This document shows positions 1 to 8,137 of a stretch of 48,310 nt of DNA, one piece after another. The notes below the pieces were generated by a model. The model did not search any database. It saw only the letters and a program-made list of their open reading frames with translations, and was not told the DNA's origin. The translations under genes and the position numbers were made by a program. The stretch's first letter is position 1. Every line of letters starts with the position of its first letter. This stretch comes from an uncultured Saprospiraceae bacterium (GTDB lineage Bacteria > Bacteroidota > Bacteroidia > Chitinophagales > Saprospiraceae), in the NCBI GenBank assembly GCA_938015805.1, contig CALLXF010000013.1, forward strand, positions 1-48,310, read 5' to 3'.

Positions 1-138
1 GTAACGCAGGATTACGAGAAAGGTTACAATGTAATAGAGTTAAATAGATCTGACTTAGGAGCATCAGCAGGAGTACTTTACTATCAGTTAGAGAGTGGAG
101 ACTTCACAGCAACTAAGAAAATGATTGTGATTGAGTAA
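1..138 (+). CDS. C-terminal fragment of a T9SS-sorted secreted protein (5' end outside window)
   Basis: An open frame runs from base 1 to a TAA at 136-138 and gives 45 residues, the tail of a type IX secretion C-terminal sorting domain (type A). It shows the G-Y-N turn, the leucine-rich D-L-x-x-x-G-V-L-Y-Y strand and the terminal T-A-T-K-K-M-I-V-I-E strand. This tail is closely similar to the end of the next gene (LYYTLEANGFTATKKMVVLK at 5065-5124), so the two are probably paralogues. In this family the sorting domain takes the protein across the outer membrane and is then removed. The rest of the protein, and so its function, lies outside the window. Confidence 0.85.
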   Translation, partial: VTQDYEKGYNVIELNRSDLGASAGVLYYQLESGDFTATKKMIVIE

Positions 139-154
139 TTGACTGAAAATAATT

Positions 155-236
155 GTCCCGGCTTTTTATTAAGTCGGGACTAAATTAAAATCGGTTTTTG
201 GGATGGCCTCTCTCTATTTATAGAGGGGGGCTTTTT
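155..236 (+). terminator. Two-part 3' element: upstream stem-loop, 13-nt conserved box, intrinsic terminator
   Basis: A first stem-loop pairs GTCCCG (155-160) with CGGGAC (175-180). After 13 nt comes GTTTTTGGGATGG (194-206). A second stem-loop follows at 207-230 (CCTCTCTCTA with TAGAGGGGGG, using G-U pairs) and then C and a run of six T. The second hairpin is a standard rho-independent terminator for the upstream T9SS cargo gene. The same order of parts, with an identical 13-nt box, follows the next gene at 5135-5225. Confidence 0.75.
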
Positions 237-240
237 TATT

Positions 241-522
241 ATAAAAAAATATTTTTTTAAAATACCTTAAAAAAGGTATACAATCATATTAAAAGTATTT
301 ATATATTTGTCCTGTTGTTTTGCGTAAGCGAAATAATGAACCTAATTATAAAAGCCTATTCTGGTTTTTATTTCCAACCCTTTTTTAGAAGATAATAGAA
401 AAAGAATAAGCGTAAAACGCGAAGGTCGTTTTATGTCTTTTGTTTTGAACAATGTGATTGAAGTGTCTAAATGAAACTTTAATCCCATAACGGTAAAAAT
501 TATTAACTAAAAAAAGGATCTC
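241..522 (+). promoter_or_regulatory. Leader region of the giant T9SS protein
   Basis: This gap has no gene that I can support. It holds TATATTTG at 302-309, a match to the Bacteroidota -7 box TAnnTTTG, though no clear -33 TTG lies at the usual distance. If it is used, the 5' leader is about 200 nt. Within that leader, TAAAACG (413-419) and CGTTTTA (427-433) form a perfect 7-bp stem with a 7-nt loop. The translated gene starts at ATG 523, preceded by AAAAAAAGGATC, which is weakly Shine-Dalgarno-like. Confidence 0.35.
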
Positions 523-3500
523 ATGAGTAAATTAAATTTTACTTCTTTTTGGCGGTTTAAGTCTTTTATAGTATCGACTTTCGTCATTTTACTTTCAGCT
601 AACACTGACCAATTAAACGCACAGTGTTCTCTTGCCTGTACAGGCATGACTCAGGTTTCTTTAGACAACACTACTTCTGATTGTATGGCTACAATCACAC
701 CAGAAATGGTATTAAACGATCAGTCCACATCATGTGCAGCTGGTGATTTTTATGTTGTCATAGAGGATGAGTATGGAAATCGTATTGCACCTCCTGCAGG
801 TACAGAAGGACCAGGTGTCCCAGCTGTTGTAGGAGTAACAGAAAAAAATCAAGTACTTAAAGTAAGTGTTATAGATGATATTTCTGGAAATTCTTGCTGG
901 GGAGACCTAGTAGTGGAAGATAAGTTAAAGCCAGTAATGGACTGCACTCAGCCTGCAGGACCTTTTTACTGCTATAATATTAATGCGTTCCAGCCAGTAG
1001 CTACAGATAATTGTACTGCTGCAGCGGATTTAATTTATAATATTGTAGATGACGCTATTACAGTAAATGACTGTAGTCAGGGATTCGTAGATGCACTAGA
1101 GGCAAATGGATTTTTTCCTGATGCTAACGGTACAACCTATGCAATGGCTCAAGCTGATCCTACATTAGTTGCTTATGTATTAAAAATACACACTAGAACA
1201 TATACCGCAACAGATGAGTGTGGTAATGTATCAGAGCCATGTGAGCTCGTTTTATTTGTAGAAAGAATAGAAGACTTAGGAACTATAGATTGTCCTGAAA
1301 GTTTATTAGTAGCTAATGAGACTAATTTACTGTGTGATCAGAACTTTGCTATGATTCCATCAGGTCCATATGCAGGTAACCCTCTTCCAGGAGGAACAAT
1401 GCAGGCTAGAGACTATTTTGAAGGAACTGTAACTGATATGAGTCCTTCTTTTTCAGGAAGTTCTGATTTTTATGAAGTTCATAAGTTTACTTATCGAGCA
1501 TCAGTTACAGGAGCTACAGAGGCAGTAACTTTTTCCGAAGTTGCTGGGAATTTAGCTGGTAACGGAGACTATAGAATAGCAGAATCTAATGGAGCTATTA
1601 TTTTAAGTGCTTCTAATGGTGTACAGGTTGTAAATCTTACAGATGGAGTAGAGTATTGCCTTATTATAGGTGTATTTAACGCTAGCGTTCCTGTAGCATA
1701 TAGATTCGAAACTATGAGTGCAGGTAGTAACGTAGTTGCTGTTCCTGAAGTACCTCGTTATACTTATGTAAATGCGACTGGTGGAGTAGTAGTAGCTAAC
1801 ACAGTAGCACTTTATCCAGATCCAGAAATATACTGTAACCTATTAGCAACATTTGCGGATACAGATTTAGGAAATATAGGATGTACTAGGAAAATAATGA
1901 GAGTATGGACTATTCTAGAATGGTCTTGTGAGTCTCCTCAGAGATCTCGTACTTGTACTCAAATGATAGAAATATCTGATACAGAAGGACCTACCTTTAC
2001 TTGTCCAGCTGATTATACAATAACTACTAATACAACAGGAGGTCACTATAATACACCTCATGGAACAGCAAGTTGTGCGGCAATGACTGTACCTCCTTGT
2101 CCAGTAGTAGTAGATAACTGTTCTGATGAGACTTCGCTAGATATTACTTGGGGTTTTGATATGGATGGAGATGGAGTTGTTGATATGCAAAACGGTCATA
2201 TTTCGGATTGGAATTGTACAGATGCTATAGAATTACCTCTAGGAGAAAATATAATTACATATACAGCTTACGATGATTGTTACAACTCTACTGTTTGTTC
2301 AGTAAATGTAACAGTGGAAGATAATACCCCTCCAGTTGCGATCTGTAAACAATTTACAGTAGTATCATTATCTAATGATGGATTTGCTCACGTATATGCA
2401 TCTGTTTTTGATAACGGATCATATGATGATTGTCATCTAGTAGATATGCTAGTAAAAAGAATGGATGATGGAGCTAACTGTGGAATCGTAGAAGATACTT
2501 TCCAAGATCATATTACTCTATGTTGTGCTGATATCGGTACTTCTGTAATGGTTCAGTTCAGAGTTTACGATGATGGTGGATTTAATGAGTGTATGGTAGA
2601 AGTAGAAGTACAAGATAAAATTGCTCCTGTAGTAACTTGTCCTCCTAACATTACTATAAACTGTGATGATGCTTACGATTTAGACGGCGATTTAGTTACG
2701 CAGTTTGGAGCATTTTCTGTAACTGATAATTGTGGATTTACAGTAGTAGATGAGATTTTATCTGATAATACTAACCAGTGTAACGTAGGTGTGATTAGAA
2801 GAAGAATTACAGCTACAGATCAGGGTGGTAGAGTAGATGCATGTATCCAAAGAATTACTATACTTAACGATAATCCTTTCTGTATTACAGATACAGATTG
2901 TGATAATGATGATCCTACTGACGGTGTTGTATGGCCTTGTGATTTTGATTCGACTAATGGATGTGCAGATCCTACTAGTGATGATTTCTTACCAGCCGTA
3001 ACAGGTGCACCATTTATTCTAGAAGATCAGTGCGATCTAGTAGGAGTAAATTATGAAGATCTAGTATTCCCTTTTAATAATGGAGTAGGAGATGCTTGTT
3101 TTAAAATACTAAGAACATGGACTATCCTAGACTGGTGTCAGGTTAATGACCCTACTTGTTTAGATCCTGCTACTGGTAACCTTGTTGCTCAGTGGACTTA
3201 TACTCAAGTAATAAAAGTATCTAACGGTGTAGCTCCGACGATCACAAGTGATTGTGCTCCTAAGTCTACATGTACGTTTGACAACGACTGCTTAGATGGA
3301 TTTATAGAATTAACAGCTACAGCAACAGATGACTGTACAGATATTTTAGACTGGTGGGCAGATGTTGACTTAAATAACACAGGCTCTTTCGACTCAAACT
3401 ACGCAACTTCTGGAACTGGAGGTTTAGCAGATGCAAGCCAGGATTATCCTATCGGATCACATACAGTATTTTTCTCTTTCAAGGATAAATGTGGTAACGT

Positions 3501-5127
3501 TACTACATGTTCTATTCCTTTTGAGATCATTAACTGTAAAGCACCAGTACCTTATTGTATTAATGGTTTAGCGACTGATTTAATGCCACAAGATACTAAT
3601 GGAGACGGTGAGGTAGATAACGGTATGATAGAGTTATGGGCATCTGATTTTGATAACGGTAGTTACCACACTTGTGGTTACCCAGTAGCATTATCTTTTA
3701 CACCTAACATTTTTGATACTAACATGACATTTACTTGTGCGACTATGGGTCAGCAGAGTGTAAGTATCTATGTAACAGTAGTAGACGCTACAGGTAATCC
3801 AGTAACATTACCAGATGGTAGCTTCTTACAGTCTTTCTGTAACACATTTGTAGATATCCAAGATAACATGGGTGCATGCTCTGGATTTAACGGTGGTAAC
3901 GGAAATAGAATAGCAGGAAATATATCTACTGAGGATAATATCCAAGTAATGGATGCAGAAGTATCTATCAGTAACGGTACAACTAATACAATGTCTGATG
4001 ACAACGGAATGTATGCATTCCCAGATATGCCTGCAGGTGGAGCGTATAGTGTTGAAGTTTCTAAAGATACAGATGCTATGAATGGAGTTTCTACTCTTGA
4101 CTTAGTATTAATCCAGAAGCATTTACTACAGACGCTAATGCTAGACAGTCCGTACAAGCAAATTGCAGCAGATATTAACCACGATAATAACATTACAGCG
4201 ATCGATCTTATCGAATTGAGAAAATTAATTCTAGGTGTAACTGATGAATTTAATAATAACCAGCCATGGAGATTTGTGGACAGCGATTACACATTTGCTG
4301 ATGCTAATAATCCACTAGACGAAGACTTCACAGAAGTATACGAGATAGCGGCTCTTAATTCAGATATGACTATTGACTTTACAGCAGTAAAAGTAGGAGA
4401 TGTAAATAACTCTCGTACCGTAAACTTTGACAACGAGTCTACAGAAAACAGAAGTGGTCAAACATTTAAATTGACTACTGATAACGTAACATTTAGTGCA
4501 GGAGATAGAGTGTCTGTTCCTTTCGAGGCAATGAATACAAATACCCTAACTGGATACCAGTTTACTATGGAATTTGACACGGACCTATTAGAATTAACTA
4601 ATGTAACATACGCTGATCTAAATGTAAACGATAGCAACTTTGGTAAAAATAAAGTATCTCAAGGTATGATTTCTACTAGTTGGAATAATGCAGTAGGAAC
4701 AGAAATAAACAGAGGAGAGACATTATTTACGCTAGAGTTTATTGCTAGAGGAGAAGGATCTGTATCAGGTGCTGTAGAAGTAAATTCTGCAATCACGAGA
4801 GCAGAAGCTTATAATGTTTATAACGAAATAGCTGATGTAACACTACAGGTAAGAACAGATGGAGGTGTGTATGCTTTATACCAAAATACACCTAACCCAT
4901 TCTCTAGTCAAACTCAAATTGCATTCGAAATCCCTGTAGATCAGAAGGTTACGATAAATGTATACGATGTGACTGGAAAAGTAATTACTAACATTAGTAA
5001 CACTTACTCAGCTGGGTATAATACAGTAACGATAGATCAAAACGATCTAAGTACATCTGGAATATTATACTACACACTAGAAGCAAATGGATTTACAGCC
5101 ACTAAAAAGATGGTTGTATTAAAATAA
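523..5127 (+). CDS. Giant secreted multidomain protein with dockerin-like, cohesin-like and T9SS sorting domains
   Basis: 1534 residues. A long N-terminal signal peptide ends near residue 33. The central part is cysteine-rich with HYR-like/Ig-like modules, for example around 489 (GPTFTCPADYTI), 603 (PPVAICKQ) and 701 (APVVTCPPNITINC). A carboxypeptidase-regulatory-like fold lies at about 1127-1183. A dockerin-type pair of calcium loops lies at about 1187-1240, the second reading DINHDNNITAIDLIELRKLI. A cohesin-like beta domain spans about 1315-1443 (VSVPFEAMN, FTMEFDTDLLELTNV). A type A sorting domain spans 1447-1534 (YQNTPNPFSS to TATKKMVVLK). The protein should be secreted by the gldKLMN machinery found further along. 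Its role as adhesin or matrix protein is inferred from composition only. It is the paralogue of the gene cut at the window start. Confidence 0.85.
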   Translation: MSKLNFTSFWRFKSFIVSTFVILLSANTDQLNAQCSLACTGMTQVSLDNTTSDCMATITPEMVLNDQSTSCAAGDFYVVIEDEYGNRIAPPAGTEGPGVPAVVGVTEKNQVLKVSVIDDISGNSCWGDLVVEDKLKPVMDCTQPAGPFYCYNINAFQPVATDNCTAAADLIYNIVDDAITVNDCSQGFVDALEANGFFPDANGTTYAMAQADPTLVAYVLKIHTRTYTATDECGNVSEPCELVLFVERIEDLGTIDCPESLLVANETNLLCDQNFAMIPSGPYAGNPLPGGTMQARDYFEGTVTDMSPSFSGSSDFYEVHKFTYRASVTGATEAVTFSEVAGNLAGNGDYRIAESNGAIILSASNGVQVVNLTDGVEYCLIIGVFNASVPVAYRFETMSAGSNVVAVPEVPRYTYVNATGGVVVANTVALYPDPEIYCNLLATFADTDLGNIGCTRKIMRVWTILEWSCESPQRSRTCTQMIEISDTEGPTFTCPADYTITTNTTGGHYNTPHGTASCAAMTVPPCPVVVDNCSDETSLDITWGFDMDGDGVVDMQNGHISDWNCTDAIELPLGENIITYTAYDDCYNSTVCSVNVTVEDNTPPVAICKQFTVVSLSNDGFAHVYASVFDNGSYDDCHLVDMLVKRMDDGANCGIVEDTFQDHITLCCADIGTSVMVQFRVYDDGGFNECMVEVEVQDKIAPVVTCPPNITINCDDAYDLDGDLVTQFGAFSVTDNCGFTVVDEILSDNTNQCNVGVIRRRITATDQGGRVDACIQRITILNDNPFCITDTDCDNDDPTDGVVWPCDFDSTNGCADPTSDDFLPAVTGAPFILEDQCDLVGVNYEDLVFPFNNGVGDACFKILRTWTILDWCQVNDPTCLDPATGNLVAQWTYTQVIKVSNGVAPTITSDCAPKSTCTFDNDCLDGFIELTATATDDCTDILDWWADVDLNNTGSFDSNYATSGTGGLADASQDYPIGSHTVFFSFKDKCGNVTTCSIPFEIINCKAPVPYCINGLATDLMPQDTNGDGEVDNGMIELWASDFDNGSYHTCGYPVALSFTPNIFDTNMTFTCATMGQQSVSIYVTVVDATGNPVTLPDGSFLQSFCNTFVDIQDNMGACSGFNGGNGNRIAGNISTEDNIQVMDAEVSISNGTTNTMSDDNGMYAFPDMPAGGAYSVEVSKDTDAMNGVSTLDLVLIQKHLLQTLMLDSPYKQIAADINHDNNITAIDLIELRKLILGVTDEFNNNQPWRFVDSDYTFADANNPLDEDFTEVYEIAALNSDMTIDFTAVKVGDVNNSRTVNFDNESTENRSGQTFKLTTDNVTFSAGDRVSVPFEAMNTNTLTGYQFTMEFDTDLLELTNVTYADLNVNDSNFGKNKVSQGMISTSWNNAVGTEINRGETLFTLEFIARGEGSVSGAVEVNSAITRAEAYNVYNEIADVTLQVRTDGGVYALYQNTPNPFSSQTQIAFEIPVDQKVTINVYDVTGKVITNISNTYSAGYNTVTIDQNDLSTSGILYYTLEANGFTATKKMVVLK

Positions 5128-5134
5128 CAATATA

Positions 5135-5225
5135 GAGTTCTCCGGAACAGTTCTAGGGAACTCCAAAAATTTACTGTTTTTGGGATGGGACCCCTCTCCA
5201 AAATGTTGGAGGGGGTCTTTTTTTT
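5135..5225 (+). terminator. Second copy of the two-part 3' element with intrinsic terminator
   Basis: GAGTTC (5135-5140) pairs with GAACTC (5158-5163). Twelve nt later GTTTTTGGGATGG (5176-5188) is identical to 194-206. A strong hairpin follows: GACCCCTCTCCA (5189-5200) pairs with TGGAGGGGGTC (5207-5217) with one bulged base, then eight T (5218-5225). It terminates the giant T9SS gene. The spacing and order match the copy at 155-236. Confidence 0.85.
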
Positions 5226-5238
5226 GCCTTATTTAGAA

Positions 5239-5246
5239 TACTTTTG
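5239..5246 (+). promoter_or_regulatory. TAnnTTTG -7 box for ruvX-def
   Basis: TACTTTTG is a perfect match to the Bacteroidota -7 consensus. It ends 8 nt before ATG 5255, so the mRNA should be nearly leaderless. The G of this box is also the G of the in-frame GTG at 5246, which should therefore not be taken as the start codon. Confidence 0.5.
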
Positions 5247-5254
5247 TGCCCACA

Positions 5255-5665
5255 ATGAGTAGAATACTTGCAATCGATTATGGAAACCAAAGATGCGGAG
5301 TAGCCGTTACGGATATTCTCAAAATATCAATAAATGGATTACCTACTTTACCAGAAAAATCTTTAAAAGATTTTCTAGAGCGATATCTAAACTCAGAGGA
5401 AGTAGAAACCATTGTACTAGGATGGCCTACACATAAAGATGGAAATCCTACACCGATCACAAAAAAGATAATCACACTTGAAGAATTTCTTCAGAAAAAA
5501 TTCCCTCACATTGAACTTGTAAGAGTAGATGAGAGTTATACTTCTTCTGAAGCTAAAGAAATTCTGTTGCTTAGTAACATTAAAAAGAAACATAGAAAAG
5601 TAAAAGAGCTCACAGATAAAGTGAGTGCGATGCTTATTTTAGAACGTCACCTAGAAAATTTATGA
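5255..5665 (+). CDS. ruvX: Putative pre-16S rRNA nuclease / Holliday-junction resolvase-like YqgF
   Basis: 136 residues from ATG 5255, the usual length for the YqgF/RuvX family with its RNase H-like fold. Family signatures are LAIDYGNQRCGVAVTD at the N-terminus, VLGWPTHKDGNP in the middle, DESYTSSEA, and the C-terminal DKVSAMLILERHL with its conserved Asp. In E. coli the family matures the 5' end of 16S rRNA; a resolvase role has also been proposed. An in-frame GTG at 5246 is part of a TAnnTTTG promoter box, so I place the start at 5255. The stop overlaps the ATG of def by 4 nt (ATGA), implying translational coupling. Confidence 0.9.
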   Translation: MSRILAIDYGNQRCGVAVTDILKISINGLPTLPEKSLKDFLERYLNSEEVETIVLGWPTHKDGNPTPITKKIITLEEFLQKKFPHIELVRVDESYTSSEAKEILLLSNIKKKHRKVKELTDKVSAMLILERHLENL

Positions 5666-6222
5666 TACTCCCGATTACCGCCTACGGACATCCTGTTTTA
5701 AAAAAAGTAGCTCAGGAAGTACCAGAAGATTATGCCCAGTTAGATTCCCTTTTAGAAAATATGTGGGAGACCATGTACAATGCAAACGGAGTAGGTTTAG
5801 CAGCTCCCCAGATAGGACTTAGTTACAGGATATTTTTAGTGGATACAGTACAAGTCCACGAAAAAGAAGAGGATAAATCTAAGGGTGTAAAGCAAGCATT
5901 TATAAATGCGGAAATATTAGAGGAAGATGGTAAACTGTGGTCTTACGAGGAAGGCTGTCTTAGTATACCTCACATAAAAGCAGATGTCGAGAGACTTTCT
6001 CAGATTACTATAAAATATCAAGACACTGATTTTAAAACACATACTAAAAGTTTTGACGGAATAAATGCCCGTGTGATACAGCACGAGTACGATCACATAG
6101 AAGGCAAGCTTTTTACAGAGAAAATTAAACCGCTTAAAAAAAGATTTATAAAGAGAAAGTTAGAAGCGATCAAGTCAGGTAACGTTCGAGCGGACTATCG
6201 CATGAAATTTTATAGGAACTAG
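5662..6222 (+). CDS. def: Peptide deformylase
   Basis: 186 residues with all three metal-site motifs of peptide deformylase: GVGLAAPQIG, EEGCLSIP (the Cys is a metal ligand) and QHEYDHIEGKLF (HExxH). The enzyme removes the formyl group from the N-terminal methionine of new proteins in the cytoplasm. It overlaps ruvX by 4 nt and belongs to the same short operon, an arrangement common in Bacteroidota. The C-terminus is basic. No clear intrinsic terminator follows; the 160-nt gap to the converging RNase H gene shows nothing else I can name. Confidence 0.97.
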   Translation: MILPITAYGHPVLKKVAQEVPEDYAQLDSLLENMWETMYNANGVGLAAPQIGLSYRIFLVDTVQVHEKEEDKSKGVKQAFINAEILEEDGKLWSYEEGCLSIPHIKADVERLSQITIKYQDTDFKTHTKSFDGINARVIQHEYDHIEGKLFTEKIKPLKKRFIKRKLEAIKSGNVRADYRMKFYRN

Positions 6223-6385
6223 TTGGCTTTCGCCAATGATAAATTATCTTTCAATACTAGACTAGGATTACGTCCTAAACTCAAATTCTATTTACGACAT
6301 CCCTTTTTTGTTTAGATAGATGATAGCACTTATAAAATTGGGTTTTTTTCCTACATATTTTCATCCAGCATAATAAGGATCATCT

Positions 6386-7024
6386 TTACTTCCTTCCAAA
6401 ATCTGCAGGAATTTCTCCCCATTTTTTAGTATTCCATTTCTTGACCGGATTATAAGAGGGATTATTATCCATCCAGATTATCGCACGATTAACAAGATCG
6501 AGTAGCTCATCATTTTTATACTTGTCAAAAAAAGTGGTTTTTACTTTTTTATTTCTTAGCCAGCTCATTGCTGTACGGCTATCGCTGTAAACCGTCATTT
6601 CATGATCCCCTTTCTTTTTTAAAAAAGCTAAAGCGTGGATGAGGGCTAGGAATTCGCCCAGATTATTAGTGCCCTTATTAAATGGACCTTTCTTAAAAAA
6701 AACAATTTTAGACGCTGTATCCACCCCTTGGTATTCTACAATTCCCGGATTACCACTACACGCAGCATCTACACTTAGACTTGGTAAATCGATTTCTGCT
6801 AAGTGATTTTGGTAGTCTTTATTATGATCAGAGCTATAAGTTTTAGAAGAGATGCTGGCATTGGCTCCAGCCAAAAAGGCCTCCTCAGCCTCCTCCTTTG
6901 TTTTAAATGATTTATACTTTGCACCTGGATATCCTTGTATTTGTAATTTGCACTGATTCCAGCTATCATAAATACCAGGTGTCACACCATTCCATACTAC
7001 ATAATATTTTTTTTTCGTCGCCAA
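6386..7024 (-). CDS. Ribonuclease H with N-terminal viroplasmin domain
   Basis: 212 residues if translated from TTG at 7024 (reading MATKKKYYVVWNG). Residues about 5-50 form the caulimovirus VI/viroplasmin RNA-hybrid-binding domain (YYVVWNGVTPGIYDSW to FKTKEEAEEAF). An RNase HI domain follows, with the catalytic acids visible in LSVDAACSGNPG, NLGEFLALIHAL, VYSDSRTAMSW and the late IPADFGRK. It cleaves RNA in RNA-DNA hybrids. The frame stays open to an ATG at 7093, but that extension would overlap tatD by 39 nt and adds residues not expected in this family. The TTG start matches the usual MAKKKYYVVW-type beginning and leaves a 30-nt divergent spacer. Confidence 0.9.
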   Translation of the reverse strand: MATKKKYYVVWNGVTPGIYDSWNQCKLQIQGYPGAKYKSFKTKEEAEEAFLAGANASISSKTYSSDHNKDYQNHLAEIDLPSLSVDAACSGNPGIVEYQGVDTASKIVFFKKGPFNKGTNNLGEFLALIHALAFLKKKGDHEMTVYSDSRTAMSWLRNKKVKTTFFDKYKNDELLDLVNRAIIWMDNNPSYNPVKKWNTKKWGEIPADFGRK

Positions 7025-7029
7025 GTGTT

Positions 7030-7037
7030 TAGGTTTG
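7030..7037 (+). promoter_or_regulatory. TAnnTTTG -7 box for tatD
   Basis: TAGGTTTG is a perfect -7 match. It lies 17 nt before ATG 7055 and just outside the proposed TTG start of the divergent RNase H gene. This supports the short form of that protein. Confidence 0.45.
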
Positions 7038-7054
7038 TACCATAAAATTAAAAA

Positions 7055-7828
7055 ATGTACATAGATACTCACGCTCATCTTTTTCTGGACCATTTTAAAA
7101 TGGATATCGAGGATGTCTTAGATAGTTGCATGGATTATCAAGTAAACAGAATTTACTTGCCTAATATAGATCGATCCTCAGTAGAAGCTCTGCATGAGAT
7201 ATCTGATCGTTTTCCAAACCAATGTTTTCCTCAGATGGGTCTACATCCATGTTCTGTAAAAGCAGATTATAAAGAACAGCTGGCTTTTTTGTACAAACAA
7301 TTTAAGGATCGTAATTATACGGCAGTAGGAGAGATAGGTATAGATCTTTACTGGGATAAGACTTACGTCAATGAGCAAGTAAAAGCTTTTAAAACCCAGG
7401 TGGAGTGGGCGAGAGATATGCGATTACCTTTAGTCATACATTCCAGAGATTCTCTAGATATGACTATAGATTTAATAACAGAATTACAAAAAGGTGATCT
7501 TACGGGAATATTTCATTGTTTTAATGGTACGGTTGATCAGGCAAAAAAAATAGAGGATACCGGATTTATGATGGGTATGGGAGGCGTTATAACTTTTAAA
7601 AATAGTGGCATGGCAGAGGTAGTGTCTAAGATAAATTTAGACTTGTTAGTTTTGGAGACAGATGCCCCATATTTAACACCTACTCCTTATCGCGGAAAAC
7701 GTAATGTTAGCTCTTATATTCCGATCATTGCAGAGAAACTAGCAGCAATAAAGGAGTGCTCTATTGAAAAAGTAGCAGAAATAACTACAATTAACGCAAA
7801 TAAGATATATAATTACACGCCAGTTTAG
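7055..7828 (+). CDS. tatD: TatD family metal-dependent DNase
   Basis: 257 residues, the normal size for the TatD/YcfH amidohydrolase-fold family. Metal ligands appear in the expected order: YIDTHAHL near the N-terminus, VGEIGIDLYW, LVIHSRDS, IFHCFNG, and LETDAPYLTP. Family members are Mg-dependent 3'-5' exonucleases or deoxyribonucleases of the cytoplasm. The gene is divergent from the RNase H gene and has its own -7 box. Downstream, AATCTTAAA (7853-7861) and TTTAAGATT (7882-7890) form a weak inverted repeat before the tRNA. Confidence 0.92.
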   Translation: MYIDTHAHLFLDHFKMDIEDVLDSCMDYQVNRIYLPNIDRSSVEALHEISDRFPNQCFPQMGLHPCSVKADYKEQLAFLYKQFKDRNYTAVGEIGIDLYWDKTYVNEQVKAFKTQVEWARDMRLPLVIHSRDSLDMTIDLITELQKGDLTGIFHCFNGTVDQAKKIEDTGFMMGMGGVITFKNSGMAEVVSKINLDLLVLETDAPYLTPTPYRGKRNVSSYIPIIAEKLAAIKECSIEKVAEITTINANKIYNYTPV

Positions 7829-7890
7829 ATTGATAATGAATCTATAACATATAATCTTAAAACTGATTCTATATTTAAGTCTTTAAGATT

Positions 7891-7919
7891 TTGTTTATCG
7901 TTACAATTGTGTAATTTTT
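7891..7919 (+). promoter_or_regulatory. Probable promoter of the tRNA-Ser gene
   Basis: TTG (7891-7893) is followed after 18 nt by TAATTTTT (7912-7919), one mismatch from TAnnTTTG. The predicted transcription start falls just before the tRNA at 7928. The fit rests on spacing and consensus only. Confidence 0.4.
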
Positions 7920-7927
7920 ACAAGATT

Positions 7928-8014
7928 GGAGAATTGCTCGAGTGGCTGAAGAGGTATGCTTGGAAAGCATATAAACCTGTAAGGGTTTCGGGGGTTCGAA
8001 TCCCTCATTCTCCG
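7928..8014 (+). tRNA. tRNA-Ser (anticodon GGA)
   Basis: 87 nt, type II tRNA. The acceptor stem pairs GGAGAAT (7928-7934) with ATTCTCC (8007-8013), with discriminator G at 8014. The anticodon arm is TATGC-TTGGAAA-GCATA, giving anticodon GGA (serine, UCC/UCU). A long variable arm (AAACC with GGGTTT) is the serine hallmark. The T arm contains GGTTCGAAT. The 3' CCA is not encoded, since CAA follows the discriminator. Confidence 0.96.
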
Positions 8015-8137
8015 CAATAATGAGCGGAAAAAAGTATAAAAAACTGTAAAGTCAGTGGTATACTTTCAATTATATTTATAAATTAGACGTTCAAAGCAAT
8101 TTAAATTTATCTGAAAAACAAGTAAACAAATCAAATC

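Noticed and set aside
3768-4193. Minus-strand open frame of 141 codons
   Set aside because: It lies fully inside the giant T9SS gene, whose frame has clear domains. The antisense frame is a by-product of codon use.
523-5127. Cellulosome scaffold or subunit
   Set aside because: Dockerin-like and cohesin-like folds occur in many non-cellulosomal Bacteroidota proteins. No carbohydrate-binding or glycoside hydrolase domain is visible here or nearby.
7025-7093. N-terminal extension of RNase H to ATG 7093
   Set aside because: It would overlap tatD by 39 nt and cross the tatD promoter box. The viroplasmin domain begins properly at TTG 7024.
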